DNA of 64,000 nt from Blautia argi. Its GTDB lineage: Bacteria > Bacillota > Clostridia > Lachnospirales > Lachnospiraceae. The stretch lies in assembly GCF_003287895.1 (NCBI RefSeq), contig NZ_CP030280.1, positions 2,672,501-2,736,500 of the forward strand. Direction: 5' to 3'. Below, piece by piece: positions 57,048 to 64,000 of this stretch; the first letter of the stretch is position 1; every line of letters starts with the position of its first letter. The position numbers were made by a program, and so were the translations under genes. A model generated the notes under the pieces. The model was not told where the DNA came from and ran no database searches. It was given only the letters and a program-made list of their open reading frames with translations.

Positions 57048-58862
57048 TTATTTATCGTCCAGCTTTAATACGCTCATAAATGCCTTCTGCGGAATTTCTA
57101 CATTTCCAATCTGGCGCATTCTTTTCTTTCCTTCCTTCTGCTTTTCCAGAAGCTTTCTCTTACGGGAAATATCGCCGCCGTAACATTTTGCCAGCACGTC
57201 TTTTCTCATGGCTTTTACGGTTTCTCTGGCAATAATCTTGCTTCCCACTGCTGCCTGAATAGGAATTTCAAAAAGCTGTCTTGGAATTTCTTCTTTCAGT
57301 TTTTCACACATTTTTCTGCCTCGCTCGTAAGCAGAATCCGCAAACACAATAAAGGACAGAGCGTCTACTTCTTCTTTATTTACCAGAATATCCAGCTTCA
57401 CAAGATTACTCTGCTCGTATCCCAGCATTTCATAATCAAAGGACGCATAGCCTCTGGAACGGGATTTCAAAGCGTCAAAGAAGTCATAAATAATTTCATT
57501 CAACGGCAAATGATAGTGCAAAAGCGCTCTTGTGGTTTCCATGTACTCCATGCCCTGATACTGCCCTCTTCTTTCCTGGCACAGATCCATAATCGGCCCG
57601 ATAAACTCTGTCGTCACCATGATCTCTGCCTTTACCATAGGTTCTTCCATGTATTCAATTTCCGAAGGATCCGGCAAATTTGACGGATTAGTCAAATCAA
57701 TGACTTCTCCATTGGTTTTATGCACTTTATACACAACGCCTGGCGCGGTTGTCACTAAATCCAGGTTGTACTCTCGCTCTAGTCTTTCCTGGATAATCTC
57801 CAGATGCAAAAGTCCTAAAAATCCGCAACGGAATCCAAATCCCAGGGCAATGGAGGTTTCCGGTTCAAAAAACAAAGAAGCATCATTTAACTGCAGCTTC
57901 TCCAGGGCTTCACGCAAGTCCTGATATTTGGCTCCATCTGCCGGATATACCCCGCAGAATACCATTGGATTCACCTTTTTATAACCCGGCAGAGGCTCTG
58001 CACAGGGACCGTCATTGTCTGTAATGGTATCACCTACTCTGGTATCCTTTACATTTTTAATGCTGGCAGTAATATAACCTACCATACCTGCTGAAAGCTC
58101 TTCACAGGGAATAAACTGTCCTGCACCGAAATACCCCACTTCCACAACCTCTTCCACTGCTCCGGTTGCCATCATACGGATTTTTGTGCCTTTTTTCACA
58201 GTTCCCTCTTTAATTCTGCAAAAAACAATAACCCCTTTATAAGAATCATATACAGAGTCAAAAATCAATGCCTGAAGAGGATTCTCCGGGCTGCCCTTTG
58301 GCGCCGGAATTTTGGTTACAATCTGCTCCAAAACCTCTTCCACGTTAAGTCCTGTCTTTGCGGAAATCAGAGGTGCATCCTGGGCTTCAATACCGATAAC
58401 GTCCTCAATTTCATTAATAACTCTCTCCGGATCTGCGCTTGGCAGGTCAATCTTATTTATAACCGGAAAAACGTCCAAATCATGGTCTAATGCCAGATAC
58501 ACGTTAGCAAGCGTCTGGGCTTCAATGCCCTGGGCAGCGTCCACTACTAAAATAGCGCCATCGCAGGCCGCAAGACTTCTGGACACCTCATAGTTAAAAT
58601 CCACATGTCCCGGTGTATCAATCAGGTTAAAAATATATTCTTCTCCGTCCTGTGCTTTATATACAATACGCACAGCCTGAGATTTAATGGTAATGCCTCG
58701 TTCCCGTTCCAAATCCATATTGTCCAGAACCTGTGCCTGCATCTCGCGGTTTGTCAGAAGTCCTGTCTTTTCAATAATTCTATCCGCAAGTGTGGACTTT
58801 CCATGGTCAATATGGGCAATAATACAAAAATTACGAATTTTGCTCTGGTCTATAAATGGCAT
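57048..58862 (-). CDS. lepA: Elongation factor 4 (LepA)
   Basis: A ribosome-associated GTPase. G1 is AHIDHGKST, the G3 region is DTPGHVDF, and G4 is INKIDL. The C-terminal domain with the LepA-specific end ([19 protein letters not shown]) is complete. Length 604 residues. AGGAGG precedes the ATG. Confidence 0.98.
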   Translation of the reverse strand: MPFIDQSKIRNFCIIAHIDHGKSTLADRIIEKTGLLTNREMQAQVLDNMDLERERGITIKSQAVRIVYKAQDGEEYIFNLIDTPGHVDFNYEVSRSLAACDGAILVVDAAQGIEAQTLANVYLALDHDLDVFPVINKIDLPSADPERVINEIEDVIGIEAQDAPLISAKTGLNVEEVLEQIVTKIPAPKGSPENPLQALIFDSVYDSYKGVIVFCRIKEGTVKKGTKIRMMATGAVEEVVEVGYFGAGQFIPCEELSAGMVGYITASIKNVKDTRVGDTITDNDGPCAEPLPGYKKVNPMVFCGVYPADGAKYQDLREALEKLQLNDASLFFEPETSIALGFGFRCGFLGLLHLEIIQERLEREYNLDLVTTAPGVVYKVHKTNGEVIDLTNPSNLPDPSEIEYMEEPMVKAEIMVTTEFIGPIMDLCQERRGQYQGMEYMETTRALLHYHLPLNEIIYDFFDALKSRSRGYASFDYEMLGYEQSNLVKLDILVNKEEVDALSFIVFADSAYERGRKMCEKLKEEIPRQLFEIPIQAAVGSKIIARETVKAMRKDVLAKCYGGDISRKRKLLEKQKEGKKRMRQIGNVEIPQKAFMSVLKLDDK

Positions 58863-58937
58863 ATATGTTCCTCCTATGCTCTTTTCTCCTTATACTTCTT
58901 TACTCTCAAAATATACAGTCTGAGTATACCATGTTCA

Positions 58938-60935
58938 TCAGTTGTTATCAAACAAATTTCGATACTGGATTTTCTCATATTCCCGGATTTCTTCAAATTC
59001 TGATGCCTCGTCCCAGGTAAACCATTCTCCCTGACTGTTTTTCACACCATAAACATTGACTACCGGATAGCTCTCATACAAATTTTCCAGATACTTCTGA
59101 TAATCTGTAAGCGAAATTCCCGCAGTTTCACAGAGAAGAGTGGACAGATAGTTCAGACTGATGTTTTCATACTGCTTTTCTGCGATATCGTAGTTTGCAT
59201 AAATCATAAAGGGAACCTGGTATTTCAGCGATGTTTTTTCTGCAGGAGTTCCCGCAACAGTATCTTCCAGTGCCTCGTAAATCTCTTCTTCCACTTTGGG
59301 GTAATGGTCGCCAAATACACAGACAACTACAGGTTCTTCCTCCTGTTCAAAATACTGCAGCAATTCTTCCAGAGCTTTATCAGACTCCTCTACCAGAGTA
59401 AGATATTCTTCCGCCCCTACAAAATTTTCTCCCGGATTTGTAATTTGTATGGGATTCGGCATACCGCTTCCTGTATATCCTCCATGGTTCTGCATGGTTA
59501 CATTAAATAGAAAGAGTGGACCGTTCTTTTTATGCTTTTCAAATTCTTCTTTCAGAATTTTGTAATCTCCTCTGTCAGACACTACTCCTCTCAGAGTTTC
59601 CGGGTTTTTCATATCATCCAGATACAATGCCTCATCAAAGCCCAAAAATTCATATACATTTTTTCGATTCCAGCCACTGCTGTCCATGGGGTGCATAAAT
59701 ACAGAAGTATATCCATGCGCTTTCAACTGACTGTTCAGACTGGGAGTTCCCTGCTTTACATAGTTTTGAAAAGGAATGGTTCCGCTTGGGAAAAACGCAT
59801 TGGAAAAGCCTGTCAGGAATTCAAACTCAGAATTTGCCGTCCACCCTCCAAAAATCGGTACACTCACAAACCCTTTGATAACATTTTCCTGTCTGTTGTC
59901 CCAGTTTGGCATAAATGGCCTGTTGGTTTCTATAGCCCCAAGCTTTCTGAAATCCGAAAAGGATTCATTCATAATGGCTATAATATGGGGTTTTTTTATA
60001 TTCTCTGAGGTTTCCACCTTCAATCCCCGTCCTTCCCGGCTTCCCTTTGCAGCTTCTGAAGATTTTACTGCCTCCTGCTCATATCCTTCCGGTTTTTCCA
60101 CCTTTAAAAACGGAAGCCCTACTGCAAAATCCAAAAACGCGCCATGGTCTTTTTCACTGACCTCCAATTCCCATAAATACGGCTTTACAGAGTATTCCTC
60201 CAAAAAAGGTTCATCTGCTATTAGCAGGGATAGAATACTGATAAAACATAAACTGACTGCGCCTGTTATGATTCGGACTCTTTTTTTATTTTTACGGAAA
60301 ATATAAAATCCTGTAAGCACCAGCAGGATTGCCCATAAAAGAACCTGCATTCTTTCTTCCGTAAAATCTAAAGTATATCCTTCTGCCACATTAGCGGCTG
60401 TCTTCACTGCATAGATATCCGCTGCCCGAAGTCCGTTTCCCCGAAACTCCTTGACAAAGCTGTACAACAATCCATAAAAGGTAAAAATTCCGGTTCCCGC
60501 CGCGACTGTCCAGGCTGTATTATTGAAAAGAAAATACAGAAGCATAAAAACGGTCAGTATCAGAAAATAATTTAAAAATACAAATAAAAACTGCATCTTT
60601 GCCACAGAATTATCATGAAGGGATTCGATAACCCCTACGCAAAATGCCGGCGCTCCCAGAAATAAAAACAAGGACAAATACTCCTTTACCTTATCCGGTA
60701 TTCTGAACTTTATCATCAGCCCTAAAATCAAAATTCCATCTAAAGTAAACAGACCACCAAGATTCTCTGTTTCTGCTTTCATCTGTGTATCCATAAAATT
60801 CCAGAAAAATATATATATTAAGAAAACTGCTGCCGCACCCAGAATTCTGACTTTGCTGCTTTTCTCAAAAAATTTTTTATATAACTTGTTTCCAACATCT
60901 TGAAATTTATATTTTCCCAATTTCGTCTTTTTCAT
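58938..60935 (-). CDS. LtaS-like membrane sulfatase-fold phosphoglycerol transferase
   Basis: This would transfer glycerol phosphate or a similar group onto a surface polymer. About five N-terminal helices precede an extracellular domain (from about residue 310) with HIIAIMNESFSD (metal-binding Glu), GGWTANSEFEF (nucleophilic Thr) and VFGDHYP (metal-binding Asp and His). These are the LtaS/MdoB family sites. Length 665 residues. It could make lipoteichoic acid or decorate another glycan; neighbouring polysaccharide genes favour either. Confidence 0.92.
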   Translation of the reverse strand: MKKTKLGKYKFQDVGNKLYKKFFEKSSKVRILGAAAVFLIYIFFWNFMDTQMKAETENLGGLFTLDGILILGLMIKFRIPDKVKEYLSLFLFLGAPAFCVGVIESLHDNSVAKMQFLFVFLNYFLILTVFMLLYFLFNNTAWTVAAGTGIFTFYGLLYSFVKEFRGNGLRAADIYAVKTAANVAEGYTLDFTEERMQVLLWAILLVLTGFYIFRKNKKRVRIITGAVSLCFISILSLLIADEPFLEEYSVKPYLWELEVSEKDHGAFLDFAVGLPFLKVEKPEGYEQEAVKSSEAAKGSREGRGLKVETSENIKKPHIIAIMNESFSDFRKLGAIETNRPFMPNWDNRQENVIKGFVSVPIFGGWTANSEFEFLTGFSNAFFPSGTIPFQNYVKQGTPSLNSQLKAHGYTSVFMHPMDSSGWNRKNVYEFLGFDEALYLDDMKNPETLRGVVSDRGDYKILKEEFEKHKKNGPLFLFNVTMQNHGGYTGSGMPNPIQITNPGENFVGAEEYLTLVEESDKALEELLQYFEQEEEPVVVCVFGDHYPKVEEEIYEALEDTVAGTPAEKTSLKYQVPFMIYANYDIAEKQYENISLNYLSTLLCETAGISLTDYQKYLENLYESYPVVNVYGVKNSQGEWFTWDEASEFEEIREYEKIQYRNLFDNN

Positions 60936-61079
60936 TTTTTTATCCTTTATCTGAAAATTATTTACGTTTAAAAAGACTATTACATCAAAGAACCTTTAAC
61001 AACACCTGTGTCTTTTCTGAATAAACATCTAAGTATTATTAATACGCTCTTAATATAACAGTCTTATAGTTTATAATAA

Positions 61080-62975
61080 TTATTGACAATATGTCAGAAA
61101 ATATTGTTGATAAAAAGCTCCATGCGTAACCCAAAGCATTACCAGCAAAATTATCATGGTGTATGTCTTTTCATTCCACTTTCCTTCTATTTTTTCTGAA
61201 TAAAACGCCATACATAAAGGATATAAAAGCGGAAGGTAGTATCTTGCCTGTACCCCCAATATACTCGTTGCTCCAACTGGTGTGAATACAATATATAACG
61301 ATGACCAGATAAGACCTATTACTACAAATATCAACGTCCCTAACCATACCTTATACATTATCTTAGTTTTCCCTTTTAAAACCAGCTCTTTCTTTTTTTC
61401 GGTAAGTGCAACCCCAATACTAAAAACTCCCAAAAATGAAGTCCAAGGGTGCATATTTGCATATGCCAGAAATCCCAAACTCTCGCTTCCAAATAAATAT
61501 GCGTCAAGACTACTCCAAACATCCTTAAAAAATATTTTTATATAAGCAAACGGGTGAGTAAGCACTAATGCAAACTGTTCCATAACATTCGTGTCACCGC
61601 CTCTTTCATCGCCTTCTACAGCTCCCGCCGCCGCTGGAAGAAGCATCGTCATAATCATACATAAACAAACGATTACAATAATACCCTTCATAAGAATTCT
61701 TTGCTTGCCAGAACTAAACTTGGTCTTTGGAAGTGCCAAGAGTGTTGCCAGCAGAAAAATATATACTGGTTTCGGGCAACTGCCTATCACAAAAATCATT
61801 GTAATAAAAAATAATTTTTTCCATGTGAACTTTGTCTGTATTTCATAGAATTCTTTTACAATACATGTGAACCCTAAAACTGTAAATCCAATTACAACCA
61901 CATCATATGTAATCGATACGGACTGAAGCATTGCAGATGGCATAAGTGCAGTTACCGCAAGAAATTTTTTTCCTATTGGCGCAATACGGATTGCAAAAAA
62001 CATCAAAATCGTATACAATAATAAATTTGCAATCTTCGCAACCAGGTATTGTCCATAAAATGACAAGCCCAAATGCTTCACAACTTTAACCAGAAACGCC
62101 ATGTGGAATTCCCCAACTGCATTCAGAGAAAATGCATTTCGTTCATATGTAGAAGCTACCGTATCTGCATTTTCATTTAAGTATTCAATCTGCATACTTT
62201 TCTCTTCTTTGGAAAAAAAGGCGGAACGTTCAAAATCCTCTTGATTATTATAAATATAATCTTCTGATATGCTTCTATCTGCTATACCATTCTCAAACCA
62301 ATCAAAAGTTTTACTAAAGTGAATATGCTCGTCCCAACTCACACATTCCGGCGGTTGTATGGCTATAAAAAGAAGACCGCAGCTCAAACTTATTACAGCA
62401 AACCCATACTCAATTTTTTTTGCAAGTACCCCTCTGAAGTTAATAACAAATAGGATTAAAGAAACAAATATACTGATATAAAATACTCGGTACCAGTTAA
62501 AATCCCATGTATTATCAACAATAATTTTTCCAATCTCCACATTACTCGGAACTATAATTCTTACTTCTGTCACATAATCTTTAATATTTATTACGGACTC
62601 ATTCAAATTATATCGACTAATGTCTTTTATTGTGCGCATTTCCGGATTCTTATAAATATCCTTTGTATTTATCTGTATGTTAGGTGTAAAAGTCACTTCG
62701 CTGCTATAGTCATATCTCAGCTTATTCACATATCTTTCTGGAATTTGCACATGAATTGTTTTTGTTTTTTGCTCTCCTTCCGCCACAACCCCATTGTCAA
62801 TAATTGTAATGTTTTGCTTGGAAATTTCTTCTTTTTCTATCTCATAACCGCCTTTTTTGGCTCTGCGACATGTATTCAATTCATATAATGATTCCGCTAT
62901 CGTTCCTGCCAACAAACCAATACCTAAAATAAGAATCACTCTAAGTAAATAAGCCTTCCAGTTATTTTTTTTCAT
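61080..62975 (-). CDS. DUF2142 family membrane protein
   Basis: A large membrane protein of 631 residues found in surface glycan loci. A first helix, then an extracellular beta domain of about 130 residues (for example KTKTIHVQIPERYVNKLRYD), are followed by about 10 helices. The motif PPECVSWDEHIHF after helix 3 is the family's acidic loop, similar to that of GT-C transferases. It abuts the DUF2304 gene (TAA then ATG). GGGAG precedes the ATG. Likely a polyprenyl-phosphate-sugar-dependent transferase, but its reaction is not known to me. Base use is somewhat more AT-rich than the neighbours. Confidence 0.85.
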   Translation of the reverse strand: MKKNNWKAYLLRVILILGIGLLAGTIAESLYELNTCRRAKKGGYEIEKEEISKQNITIIDNGVVAEGEQKTKTIHVQIPERYVNKLRYDYSSEVTFTPNIQINTKDIYKNPEMRTIKDISRYNLNESVINIKDYVTEVRIIVPSNVEIGKIIVDNTWDFNWYRVFYISIFVSLILFVINFRGVLAKKIEYGFAVISLSCGLLFIAIQPPECVSWDEHIHFSKTFDWFENGIADRSISEDYIYNNQEDFERSAFFSKEEKSMQIEYLNENADTVASTYERNAFSLNAVGEFHMAFLVKVVKHLGLSFYGQYLVAKIANLLLYTILMFFAIRIAPIGKKFLAVTALMPSAMLQSVSITYDVVVIGFTVLGFTCIVKEFYEIQTKFTWKKLFFITMIFVIGSCPKPVYIFLLATLLALPKTKFSSGKQRILMKGIIVIVCLCMIMTMLLPAAAGAVEGDERGGDTNVMEQFALVLTHPFAYIKIFFKDVWSSLDAYLFGSESLGFLAYANMHPWTSFLGVFSIGVALTEKKKELVLKGKTKIMYKVWLGTLIFVVIGLIWSSLYIVFTPVGATSILGVQARYYLPLLYPLCMAFYSEKIEGKWNEKTYTMIILLVMLWVTHGAFYQQYFLTYCQ

Positions 62976-63341
62976 TTATTCAATCTCCCTGTCGCCTTCA
63001 TTTTCTTTCCTCTTCTCTTCCTCCAAAAGCGCTACCTCCTGGGTCAGCCTCTTCACCTTATTGGACAGCTTGGAAACTGACACAGATAAAGAAAAAATAA
63101 TAGGAAGCATAAAGCAGAATCCTGCAAAAAACAGCATGTTCATTGGCTGACTGATTCCCAGCATATGTGCCAGCCACTTTGTCAGCTGTGGAAAACAGGT
63201 AAAAAGAAGAATCCCTACTCCCAAAGCAAGCCAGATAAGGCTGTATTTCAGTTCAATTCCCTTATTTCTGATTTTGTTTATCACATAAAACATACACAGA
63301 AGAGCAACCGCTACAATTAAAACCTGAATACGAATATTCAT
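62976..63341 (-). CDS. DUF2304 family protein
   Basis: A membrane protein of 121 residues with three helices, followed by a short coiled coil (LSNKVKRLTQEVALLEEEKR). The match is to DUF2304, which is usually next to a DPM1-like transferase and thought to help anchor it. It overlaps the upstream GT2 gene by four bases. Confidence 0.88.
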   Translation of the reverse strand: MNIRIQVLIVAVALLCMFYVINKIRNKGIELKYSLIWLALGVGILLFTCFPQLTKWLAHMLGISQPMNMLFFAGFCFMLPIIFSLSVSVSKLSNKVKRLTQEVALLEEEKRKENEGDREIE

Positions 63342-64000
63342 TTTTTCCCTCCTCTGATTTTCTCAATCACAATAGCCAGCGAAACCTTCACCATATAATA
63401 CACAGATTTCTTCATAGAAATGGAAGATACACCGCCCATACGTTCCCGCATAACTACCGGAATTTCCTTCACTTTACAACCTCTTTCCAAAATTGCCACT
63501 ACGCTTTCCGGTTCCGGGTAATCCTTAGGATAATTGTGTGCAAATTCCTTCATAACCCTCCTGTTTACCATACGCAGACCAGAAGTCGGGTCTGTGATAC
63601 GGGCTCTGGTCAGCAGTTTAATCAATGCGCTGAAATAACGAATTCCCACTCTTCTCATACTGGAAGACTGAAATCCCTTTTTCTCAATAAACCGGGAACC
63701 AATCACCATATCCAGCCCTTCTTTCTCCAGAATTTCTGCCATTTCTTTTAAAAATGCAGGATCATGCTGTCCATCACCGTCTACCTGAACTGCCATTTCA
63801 TAGCCGTTCCGATATCCATACAAATATCCCGTCTGAACCGCTCCCCCAATTCCCAGATTCACCGGAAGATTTATCAGATGAAATCCGTGCTGTTCACAGA
63901 TTTCTCTGGTATTGTCTGTAGAACAGTCATTAATCACCACATAATCAAACTCTGGAGCATATTTCTGAATATCCTTTACCGTTTTTTCTATACAGGCGCT
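63338..64000 (-). CDS. Polyprenol phosphate sugar transferase (DPM1-like GT2), 5' end outside the window
   Basis: The open frame continues through the window edge, so the first codons are missing. Visible are VINDCSTDNT, LPVNLGIGGAVQTGYLYG, VQVDGDGQHDP and IGSRF, the signature of dolichol or polyprenol phosphate mannosyl- or glucosyltransferases. It would make a lipid-linked sugar for GT-C-type enzymes such as the DUF2142 protein. At least 220 residues are present. The last 40 residues carry a basic, amphipathic end and no long helix. Confidence 0.9.
   Translation of the reverse strand, partial: SACIEKTVKDIQKYAPEFDYVVINDCSTDNTREICEQHGFHLINLPVNLGIGGAVQTGYLYGYRNGYEMAVQVDGDGQHDPAFLKEMAEILEKEGLDMVIGSRFIEKKGFQSSSMRRVGIRYFSALIKLLTRARITDPTSGLRMVNRRVMKEFAHNYPKDYPEPESVVAILERGCKVKEIPVVMRERMGGVSSISMKKSVYYMVKVSLAIVIEKIRGGKK

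Noticed and set aside
1..64000. CRISPR arrays, insertion sequences, prophage, integrase, rRNA, or toxin-antitoxin genes
   Set aside because: No regularly spaced repeats, no transposase or integrase motifs and no rRNA-like sequence were seen on reading both strands.

Overview
This window looks like a chromosomal segment from an anaerobic, Gram-positive gut Clostridia, most likely family Lachnospiraceae (Blautia-like at a guess). The reasons are the low-to-moderate GC content, strong AGGAGG ribosome binding sites, TTG and GTG starts, and lineage-typical proteins: DUF4364, DUF4317, a YesMN two-component pair, a GLHLRPAG-type HPr, and DUF2304/DUF2142 polysaccharide proteins. There is no rRNA, CRISPR array, insertion sequence or prophage. 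One tRNA-Leu(CAG) is present. Most genes lie on the minus strand.

Layout. 0-5 kb: a sugar ABC solute-binding lipoprotein with its YesM-type sensor kinase and YesN/AraC-type response regulator. 4.9-7.1 kb: DUF4317, then a divergent radical SAM protein (TIGR01212) and DUF4364. 7.1-12 kb: a complete oligopeptide/nickel-type ABC transporter operon. 12.3-14 kb: nrdR and an FprA-type flavodiiron protein. 14.1-16.3 kb, plus strand: an M42 aminopeptidase and a carbamate kinase. 16.4-18.6 kb: a split ThrE-type exporter and uppP. 18.6-22.8 kb: carAB. 23-26.6 kb: tRNA-Leu, clpX and an HtrA-like protease.

26.7-43 kb is a cell-surface polysaccharide locus. It has an LCP ligase, a WbaP-like initiating phosphotransferase, a FlaA1/CapD-like sugar nucleotide dehydratase, five GT2 proteins (two with tandem GT2 domains), an ABC-2 exporter, a small unknown membrane-anchored protein, and a D,D-carboxypeptidase on the opposite strand. 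43-52.1 kb: azlCD, HPr, the cdaA-cdaR c-di-AMP module with two unknown membrane proteins, comF, recD2 and mreB. 52.2-58.9 kb: uvrA, a CBS protein, hemW and lepA. 58.9-64 kb returns to surface polymers: an LtaS-like transferase, DUF2142, DUF2304 and a DPM1-like GT2 cut by the window edge.

The genes work together mainly in building the envelope. UppP supplies the lipid carrier, the WbaP-like enzyme loads the first sugar, GT2 enzymes extend it, the ABC pair exports it and the LCP protein attaches it to peptidoglycan; MreB, DacA and the c-di-AMP module act on the same wall.

A technical point dominates the first 18 kb. Nine otherwise well-conserved genes (binding protein, response regulator, M42 peptidase, carbamate kinase, ThrE, UppP, one GT2 and the ABC ATPase, some hit repeatedly) carry single-base insertions or deletions, mostly in short homopolymers, and in 14.6-18 kb mostly one extra C on the plus strand. 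I read these as sequencing or assembly errors and annotate the genes across the shifts. I found no clearly new enzymatic system. The best candidates for undescribed biology are the repeated GWxF...RPD...CGFH domain in front of a tandem glycosyltransferase, the orphan 201-residue membrane protein beside the exporter, and the two uncharacterised membrane proteins upstream of cdaA.
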